Below are positions 48,184 through 53,449 of a DNA stretch of 53,449 nucleotides, piece by piece. How positions within the stretch are numbered: position 1 is the first letter of the stretch; each line of letters opens with the position of its first letter. The notes under the pieces were generated by a model. It was not told the DNA's origin. It was given only the letters and a program-made list of their open reading frames with translations, and ran no database searches. The translations under genes and the position numbers were made by a program. Origin of the DNA: Chloroflexota bacterium. GTDB taxonomy: Bacteria > Chloroflexota > Chloroflexia > Thermomicrobiales > UBA6265. Where the stretch lies: positions 1 to 53,449 of the forward strand of contig JAEWEG010000072.1 in the NCBI GenBank assembly GCA_023389575.1, given 5' to 3'.

Positions 48184-49371
48184 TTAAGGCGATGGCGGGT
48201 CGACCCGGCTCAGCACACCCACCGTCGCCGTAAACCCGTGCATCACGATCGTCTTGCCCAGCGGGCCAATCTCACCCGGACAGAACGCTCCCACCAGCGG
48301 AACGCCGGGCAAGCCATCCGACACCAGTCCCGCGTCATGGCCGCGATCGCCGAACAACCGCTCCCCCCGGCCGTCGCAGGTACATAGCACCGCCCCCACC
48401 GGCGTCGCCACGCGCTCCCGCAGCGAAAGCATCGTCGCCACCAGGTCCTCGGTCGCCAGCGCCGCCTCCCGCAGGTGGAACTGGACCGTCTGGCCCACGC
48501 GCGGCATGCCGCCAATCACCACGGCTCCCCGCTTCGGGTCGATTCCCAATATTCCCCGCACGAAGAAGTCGCCATGACCAAAGCTGTCGAGGTACTCGTC
48601 GACCGCCAGCCCCACCAGCACATTGTTCTGGGCGCGCTCGCGCTGCTCCACCGAAAGCCCCTCGATTGCCTGCCTCAGCATCTCCAACGCTGGCCGGTTG
48701 GAGATGCCCAACAGTACGTTCCGCTCGACTTCGGTAATCGTCCAGGGCTCGCCGATCGGCACGCCGCCATGTGACACGCCAGCGGACAACAGATAGGGAC
48801 CGCCGAAGCCCAGCGCCACCGCGCCATCCTCGTACACGTCCTCGCCCAGGAACACGCATCCCGTGCGTTCCCGGTCCATGCCCGACGCCATCCCACCCAC
48901 GATGGCCACGTCCGGGAATTCGCGTTTCAGATCATGGATCAGTTCCAGCGCATTCATGCGAAACGGTTCGGCCAGCATCAGCCATCCCCGAACCCTGTCC
49001 GCCGCCGCCTGGTCGGCTTCCCGCAGCGCCCGCGCCGTGCCCGCCCCGGACGCGAGCCGCAGCAGATGCAACTCCACCTCCGGGAGCCACATCGGCATCA
49101 GGGACAATCCCGGTTCCCGCTCGACCTCCTCCCGGCCCGCCAGGAATCCGTCCACCGAACAACCGATCAGGTTCGTCGTGCCCAGGCGCCGGGTGGCCGC
49201 GGCCAGCAGGTCCCGGAACTGGCCGTCAAACTCCTTGCTGGCGAACAGCACCACCACATCCGGCGGCGCGTCGCCTGGCGAAAGGACCTGGCTCGAGGCT
49301 CGCTCCAGCGCCACCCGCCACGACCCGTCTCGCACCAGCGCCGACGCCGCGCGGGCCGTCGACCGCGCCAT
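48184..49371 (-). CDS. FIST N- and C-domain sensory protein
   Basis: A 395-residue protein with both FIST domains. N-domain: PDVVVLFASKEFDGQFRDLL, then TNLIGCSVDGFLAGREEVE and IVGGMASG, then DGAVALGFGG. C-domain: DFFVRGILGIDPKRGAVVIG and VGAVLCTCDGRGERLFG with a final GAFCPGEIGPLG. FIST domains bind small ligands such as amino acids in signalling. The ATG at 49371 is preferred over the adjacent GTG. It has no kinase beside it, so its partner is unclear. Confidence 0.88.
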   Translation of the reverse strand: MARSTARAASALVRDGSWRVALERASSQVLSPGDAPPDVVVLFASKEFDGQFRDLLAAATRRLGTTNLIGCSVDGFLAGREEVEREPGLSLMPMWLPEVELHLLRLASGAGTARALREADQAAADRVRGWLMLAEPFRMNALELIHDLKREFPDVAIVGGMASGMDRERTGCVFLGEDVYEDGAVALGFGGPYLLSAGVSHGGVPIGEPWTITEVERNVLLGISNRPALEMLRQAIEGLSVEQRERAQNNVLVGLAVDEYLDSFGHGDFFVRGILGIDPKRGAVVIGGMPRVGQTVQFHLREAALATEDLVATMLSLRERVATPVGAVLCTCDGRGERLFGDRGHDAGLVSDGLPGVPLVGAFCPGEIGPLGKTIVMHGFTATVGVLSRVDPPSP

Positions 49372-49681
49372 CACCTGCCATGTCCGGTCCGCGATGCCGC
49401 CCCTACCCGCTTCCGCATGCTCACACGCTCCAGATCGCTACCAGGACAGGTTCCAGGCAATGCGAAACCGCCAGAATGGCGCTCGCCATTCCAAATCTCC
49501 CGGAAAACCCGTTTCCCCAAGTGGAAAGTGATTGTATCGCCCAACGCCAAAATGGCAAGAGCCCATTGAGACCGCGCGAGACGCGCATCCTCGAATGGGC
49601 TATCGATCCCGGCGTGGCGACCAGATCGCGGCGCCAGCCATCAGTCCATTGGCATGAGTCGGACGCGGCCCGGCGGGAGTC
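49372..49681. terminator. Intergenic region with terminator hairpin (49561-49600)
   Basis: 310 bp between two minus-strand genes. A hairpin with a 7-bp GCCCATT/AATGGGC outer stem and an inner GCGC stem lies at 49561-49600, followed on the minus strand by CTCTTGCCATTTTGG. It probably ends the deacetylase transcript. The rest, next to the FIST start, should hold that gene's promoter, but none is clear. Confidence 0.55.
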
Positions 49682-50953
49682 TCAGGCGGCGCTGGAGGAC
49701 CGCCGAGACCTGGTCATCCGGCGCGCCGGCGTCGCCATGGCGGCCTCCGGTGTCGCGCTGTCTGGCGGATCGTCCGGCATGTCGTAGCGGATCACCTGCA
49801 TGCCGTAGGCCGACGCCCATTCGGGGTCCCAGTGCCACGAAATGTCCTCGGCAAGCTGGTTCGGAATCGTGACCGTGCCCGGATTGCCATCGCTGGTGAA
49901 GATCGTCGCCTTGCCGGACTCGATCTGGTCCATCCAGAACCCCAGCGTCTCCGGATCGGTGTTGATCCTGTTGATGGCCCGACGGGTCCATTCACCGCTG
50001 GATGGTGAAGGGCTGAGCCCACCGGCCACGGTCAACACCGCCTGGATGATGATGTCCTGCCCGTCGTACACGAACCCGTCGATCAGCCACTGGCGCTGCC
50101 ATTCCTTGCTCGGCCACTCGCCAAACGGCAGCACCAGCACGTTCGAGAGGTTCGCCCGGCCCGGAACGCGTTCGTCGATCCAGATCTTTGTCTTGCCAAC
50201 CTGCTCGGCAAACGTCTCGTCGCTCACGTGCCTCAGGTTCTCGTGCCACCAGGTATGGTTCGCGATCTCGTAGTCGTTTTGGGCCAGCCACAGCAGCCGT
50301 TCCTCGCAGGTGGTCTCCTGGCCGTCATAGGCGAAGCAGTTGTTCGGAACCACGGCGAAAAATCCGCCACGGCCGAAGTCCGGGTGCGCGTCGTAGAACG
50401 CCTCCATGATTCCCACCGCCGATTTCGGGTCGGGCGTCATGGTTCCATCCTCGCCCTTCATCAACCGGAATTGCCCGGAGGAGGAATCATCGAAGGTAAT
50501 GACCACCGGGTGCTTGCCGGGAGGCACCGAAATTTCGTTGTTGATCAGGTCCACCAGCGGCGTCACGTAGAAATCGTTCTCGTACAGCCAATCGAGATGG
50601 TCCTGGAATTGCTTGGGGGTGACCGTCCACTCGTCCAGCCGGTCTTCATTCTCGGTGAACGCGTGGTACATCAGCACCGGAATCCGGCCAAGCTCGTTCG
50701 GCCGATACCGGTTGCGGTCTTCCTCGGAAAGCAGGACCGGAAACTCGGCCGCTCCCCCCTGCCCTACTGGCTCGTCGGGGGTTGCTTCCACGACTTCGGT
50801 GGGGGGTGGCGTGGGAGTCCACGCCTCGGTCCAGGAGATGGTGTCTCCCCCCGTGCTCGTCGAGCCGCCACACGCCGCCAGCAGGGGCAGCATGAGCGCC
50901 AAAACGCACAAGAGGGCGGTTCGCGGACCAAAACGCCCGGTCCGTATGGTCAT
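49682..50953 (-). CDS. Lipoprotein polysaccharide deacetylase
   Basis: Secreted, lipid-anchored protein of 423 residues. Lipobox LLAAC gives lipidated Cys28, followed by a Ser/Thr/Pro linker. The NodB-like domain shows motif 1 PVVITFDDSSSGQF (about 147-160) and motif 2 EIANHTWWHENL (about 230-240, the His-x3-His zinc pair). An earlier GRIPVLMYHAFTENED is typical of such deacetylases. It likely removes acetyl groups from cell-envelope or environmental glycans. The tail is rich in Arg and Ser. Confidence 0.9.
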   Translation of the reverse strand: MTIRTGRFGPRTALLCVLALMLPLLAACGGSTSTGGDTISWTEAWTPTPPPTEVVEATPDEPVGQGGAAEFPVLLSEEDRNRYRPNELGRIPVLMYHAFTENEDRLDEWTVTPKQFQDHLDWLYENDFYVTPLVDLINNEISVPPGKHPVVITFDDSSSGQFRLMKGEDGTMTPDPKSAVGIMEAFYDAHPDFGRGGFFAVVPNNCFAYDGQETTCEERLLWLAQNDYEIANHTWWHENLRHVSDETFAEQVGKTKIWIDERVPGRANLSNVLVLPFGEWPSKEWQRQWLIDGFVYDGQDIIIQAVLTVAGGLSPSPSSGEWTRRAINRINTDPETLGFWMDQIESGKATIFTSDGNPGTVTIPNQLAEDISWHWDPEWASAYGMQVIRYDMPDDPPDSATPEAAMATPARRMTRSRRSSSAA

Positions 50954-51143
50954 CTTCCGACAGGCTCCATGGAAAAACGGTACTCCGGATCGACATCAGG
51001 ACGGTGGTTCCGGAAGTAGTCTACCCCTGCCGCGCCCTGGCGTCACTTGTACGGACAGTTAATCTGGGAGAAACCTGTGAAGGTGAACGGGCGGCCGTTT
51101 CGCTGCCCAACCCCCAGCCCGAATGCGAGGTGTTGGGAGGACA

Positions 51144-52148
51144 TTAGTAGGAAGGCACGTAATCCGGGTCGGCTGGTCGCACGCCGCCCTCGGGCGGGGC
51201 ATACCCGCGGCTCGCCAGGTAATCCACCACTTCCTGGATCACGTCGTCTGGCGTGGAGGCCCCGGCGGTCACGCCCACGTTGCCATCGCCAAGCGCGTCC
51301 AGCCAGGCGTCCTGGATATCCTCTGGCATCTCGATGTGGTACGACGCCACGCCCAGCGAGTTTCCGACGTCGGCCAGCCGCGCGGTGTTGGAGGATTTCT
51401 TGCCACCAATCGCCAGGATCAGATCAACCTCGTCCACCATCCGGCGCAGGGCCTGCTGCCGCTCGGTGGTGGGCTCGCAGATGGTGTTGCAGAGGCGGAA
51501 CTCGCCGCCGTGGGGCGTCACCATGGCCTGCAGCTTGTTGGCGAACACCATCAGTTCGTCGATGTTCTTGGTGGTCTGGCTGACCAGGGCGACCTTGCGC
51601 GGCGGAACGACCACGCCCTCGCCGGTCTCACCGCGCGCGGCGTTCCATGGCAGTTGTTCGATCTTCTTGGCGGCCACGGCCTTGGTGGTGTTCGCCCAGG
51701 CAATCACGCTCTTGACCTCAGGATGGTAGTCATCGCCGTATACCACGATGAAATACCCCTGCCGCACCAGCTTCTGCGCCAGCCGCTGCACCTTGATCAC
51801 CAGCGGACAGGTGGTGTCGATCAGTTCGAGGTTGTGGTCGGCCGCCTGGATCGCCAGGTGCGGTCCCATGCCGTGGGCCGTGATCGCCACCCGCTTCACG
51901 CCCCGGTCGACGGCTTCTTCCACCGACGTGGCGCCGTTGATTCCGCGAGCCCGCAACCGCTGCACCACCTGCGGGTTGTGGATCACGTCTCCGATTGGCG
52001 CGATCGGCGCGGCCGGGTTGGAGGCCTCGGTGATGATGTCCACCGCCCGGCGCACACCCCAGCAATACCCAAGGGTGTCGGCGATCACGATCCGGCGTTC
52101 GGCTGGCTTCCTGCTGCTCTGCGTCTGGTCTGGAGTGGCTACGGCCAT
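51144..52148 (-). CDS. ispH: 4-hydroxy-3-methylbut-2-enyl diphosphate reductase
   Basis: Last enzyme of the MEP isoprenoid pathway, making IPP and DMAPP with a [4Fe-4S] cluster. The three cluster Cys are in TLGYCWGVRRAVD (Cys29), LIDTTCPLVIKV (Cys114) and LCNTICEPTTERQ (Cys224). Substrate His residues lie in IGDVIHNPQVV and ITAHGMGPH, and the VSQTTKN segment is conserved. The ATG at 52148 has CAGGA upstream; 334 residues is slightly above the usual 310-320. It is divergent from a GNAT gene. Confidence 0.96.
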   Translation of the reverse strand: MAVATPDQTQSSRKPAERRIVIADTLGYCWGVRRAVDIITEASNPAAPIAPIGDVIHNPQVVQRLRARGINGATSVEEAVDRGVKRVAITAHGMGPHLAIQAADHNLELIDTTCPLVIKVQRLAQKLVRQGYFIVVYGDDYHPEVKSVIAWANTTKAVAAKKIEQLPWNAARGETGEGVVVPPRKVALVSQTTKNIDELMVFANKLQAMVTPHGGEFRLCNTICEPTTERQQALRRMVDEVDLILAIGGKKSSNTARLADVGNSLGVASYHIEMPEDIQDAWLDALGDGNVGVTAGASTPDDVIQEVVDYLASRGYAPPEGGVRPADPDYVPSY

Positions 52149-52617
52149 GCGGGATATCCTGTTCGAAAGGTGTGCGTGTGAGGGAGGGAACGAAGCGGCC
52201 CTGCGCGCCATTCGTTGAGTGAAGTATACCGTTCGCCCCACCCGCCGAACGAACGCCCAGCATCCGCCGAATCTCCAGTGCCACCCGGCACGAGCGCCGA
52301 ATCGCGGCAAGGTCGTGCATTGATGCACTATCTCACCAAATCAGCCGCGCCACTCAACCGGCAACGCCCACGCATTGCACGGATCGTACGTACGCGCCTT
52401 GCATGATCCAGCACGCTGCCTCTCCGTTTATGTCGCCGCCAAGAGACACCGGTCCGGTGAAAATACCCCGCCAATACAGGAGTTCTCGCGCCTGGCTTCG
52501 TTTATAGTGCGTGTACGTGCTCGGTTTACAGGTCCCGGTGAACCGCGAGTGATCCGGACTTGGCGACAAGGCGCCCGCTCCATGGATGTGCATCCTTCAG
52601 GGAAGGGACGGATACAC
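52149..52617. promoter_or_regulatory. Divergent control region between ispH and the GNAT gene
   Basis: 469 bp without a gene. On the minus strand TATACT (52223-52228) is a good -10 for ispH, 75 bases before its start. On the plus strand TATAGT (52503-52508) could serve the GNAT gene. Small palindromes occur at 52315-52328 (GTGCATTGATGCAC) and 52386 (CGTACGTACG). Confidence 0.4.
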
Positions 52618-53223
52618 ATGGCACACCCCTCCGGCATTTTCACCGCCCCCCAAATCCCCCTCGCATCGCCGCCGGTCACCAACCTGACCGGAAACCTGGT
52701 TTCGCTCGGCCCGCTTCGCCGCGAATGGCTTCCCATTTACCAGCACTGGCTGAACGATTTCGAGATGCTGAAGCTCGTCGACCGCCAGTTCAAGCCCCAT
52801 TCGACCGAATGGATCGCCAACTGGTACGACCGCCACGCCTCTGGCCACACCGATTCGCTGATCTTCACCATCATCGAGAACGGCACCTCCCGCCCGGTGG
52901 GAAACATCGCCCTCCAGGACCTGGACTACCGGAACCGCACCGCCGAACTTGGCATCTACATTGGCGACATCGCCAGCCGCGGCCAGGGGTACGGCTCCGA
53001 GGCCACCTCCCTCATCGTGAACTTCGCCTTCCGCGTCCTCGGTCTCCAGAACATCATGCTGCGCGTGTACGAATACAACGAACCGGCCATCCGGGTGTAC
53101 CAGAAGGCCGGTTTCCGTGAGTTCGGACGTCGCCACCGGGGGCAGTTCATGGACGGCCGGTTCTGGGACGTCATCCTCATGGAATGCCTCCCGCCCTCGG
53201 TCCGCCAGCAGACCTCCATCTGA
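52618..53223 (+). CDS. GNAT-family N-acetyltransferase (RimJ/RimL-like)
   Basis: An acetyl-CoA-dependent transferase of 201 residues. The order matches the RimJ/RimL type: NLVSLGPLRREWLPIYQHWL at the start, VGNIALQDLDYRNRTAELGI, then the acetyl-CoA loop GDIASRGQGYGSEATSLIVN, and NIMLRVYEYNEPAIRVYQKA followed by GFREFGRR. The ATG at 52618 is preferred; another in-frame ATG lies at 52582. The substrate could be a protein N-terminus or a small molecule such as an aminoglycoside; not decided. Confidence 0.88.
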   Translation: MAHPSGIFTAPQIPLASPPVTNLTGNLVSLGPLRREWLPIYQHWLNDFEMLKLVDRQFKPHSTEWIANWYDRHASGHTDSLIFTIIENGTSRPVGNIALQDLDYRNRTAELGIYIGDIASRGQGYGSEATSLIVNFAFRVLGLQNIMLRVYEYNEPAIRVYQKAGFREFGRRHRGQFMDGRFWDVILMECLPPSVRQQTSI

Positions 53224-53234
53224 GCGCCGGCCGT

Positions 53235-53449
53235 TTACGGCAGAAAGTACAGCCAGTCGTCGGTGCCGAATCGCTCGGCGACGCGTCCGCGCGCGTCTTC
53301 CAGTTCCGCTGGCCGCAACGTGTCGTCCTCCAGCCCGTACCGTGCCCGGAAATACCCGACCAGGTGATGGATGATCACGTCCCGGTCGAGGTCCGTTTGC
53401 TCGCGGAGCGGTTCGACCCGCTTGGCGGCCGACGTGATGCCCTTGTCGC
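53235..53449 (-). CDS. Unknown protein, C-terminal part (gene runs off the window)
   Basis: An open frame of about 70 codons entering from the right edge and ending at 53235. It reads through segments such as VEPLREQTDLDRDVIIHHLV, YFRARYGLEDDTLRPAELED and ends TDDWLYFLP. Composition is protein-like with predicted helices. I do not recognise the family. It is convergent with the GNAT gene, separated by 11 bp. Confidence 0.55.
   Translation of the reverse strand, partial: DKGITSAAKRVEPLREQTDLDRDVIIHHLVGYFRARYGLEDDTLRPAELEDARGRVAERFGTDDWLYFLP

Noticed and set aside
32436..52333. TGATGCACTATCT present at both 32436 and 52321
   Set aside because: Only 13 bp with no shared flanks; likely chance.
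1..53449. tRNA, rRNA, CRISPR array, transposase, integrase or phage genes
   Set aside because: Looked for by eye in intergenic regions and protein motifs; none seen, though a short or diverged tRNA cannot be fully excluded without a covariance search.

Overview
The window is a stretch of a high-GC bacterial chromosome that looks like Chloroflexota, most likely class Thermomicrobia. This placement is inferred from style, not from a marker gene: sugar ABC transporters with twin-arginine binding proteins and no ATPase beside them, a caa3-type oxidase with a cytochrome-c-fused subunit II and CtaG, proline/threonine/glutamate-rich surface proteins with an LPxTG-like tail, and many GTG starts. No rRNA, tRNA, CRISPR array, transposase or phage gene was recognised. 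The region reads as stable core and metabolic accessory genome.

Layout. 1-5.5 kb (minus strand): a sugar ABC permease cut by the window edge and its binding protein, a VOC protein with a WYL-type regulator, and a TIM-barrel protein with an SDR dehydrogenase. 5.6-8.9 kb: a PAS histidine kinase divergent from a response regulator fused to a thioredoxin-reductase-like flavoprotein that has lost the redox-active CxxC. 9-14.3 kb (minus): a second sugar ABC operon (binding protein and two permeases), then a nitrilase-family hydrolase and an ATGA-coupled pair ending in a HEPN-like protein. 14.9-18.5 kb (plus): a TAXI-type TRAP system (binding protein, DUF1850 protein, fused permease). 18.6-21.5 kb: SRPBCC, NUDIX, alpha/beta hydrolase, a 21-residue hydrophobic microprotein and DinB. 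21.9-24.2 kb: a sugar operon (VOC, TIM-barrel isomerase, Gfo/Idh/MocA dehydrogenase) behind a palindrome-rich leader. 24.3-26.8 kb: an unfamiliar protein with a possible DNA-annealing-like domain, and a secreted surface protein behind a strongly structured leader RNA. 27-31.6 kb: histidine phosphatase, metallophosphoesterase, DUF4032/ParB-like, EVE, P-loop kinase and sucrase/ferredoxin-like proteins. 31.7-38.5 kb (minus): the caa3 cytochrome oxidase operon. 39.2-44 kb (plus): a small membrane protein, argS, an arginase-family protein, a SnoaL-like protein and the tag glycosylase. 44-53.4 kb: a TetR/VOC divergent pair with a clear operator, a degenerate NarL-type regulator, baeRF-like and FIST proteins, a lipoprotein polysaccharide deacetylase, ispH, a GNAT acetyltransferase, and the tail of an unknown gene.

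How it fits together. Two sugar importers and two sugar-catabolism clusters (TIM-barrel with SDR; isomerase with Gfo/Idh) suggest a heterotroph using varied carbohydrates, with aerobic respiration through the caa3 oxidase. Both sugar ABC operons carry a strong hairpin between the binding-protein gene and the first permease gene, the usual sign of binding-protein over-expression. The most unusual material is the leader RNA at 25448-25643, the HEPN pair, the kinase/flavoprotein-regulator pair, the microprotein, and two distant copies of one intergenic repeat.
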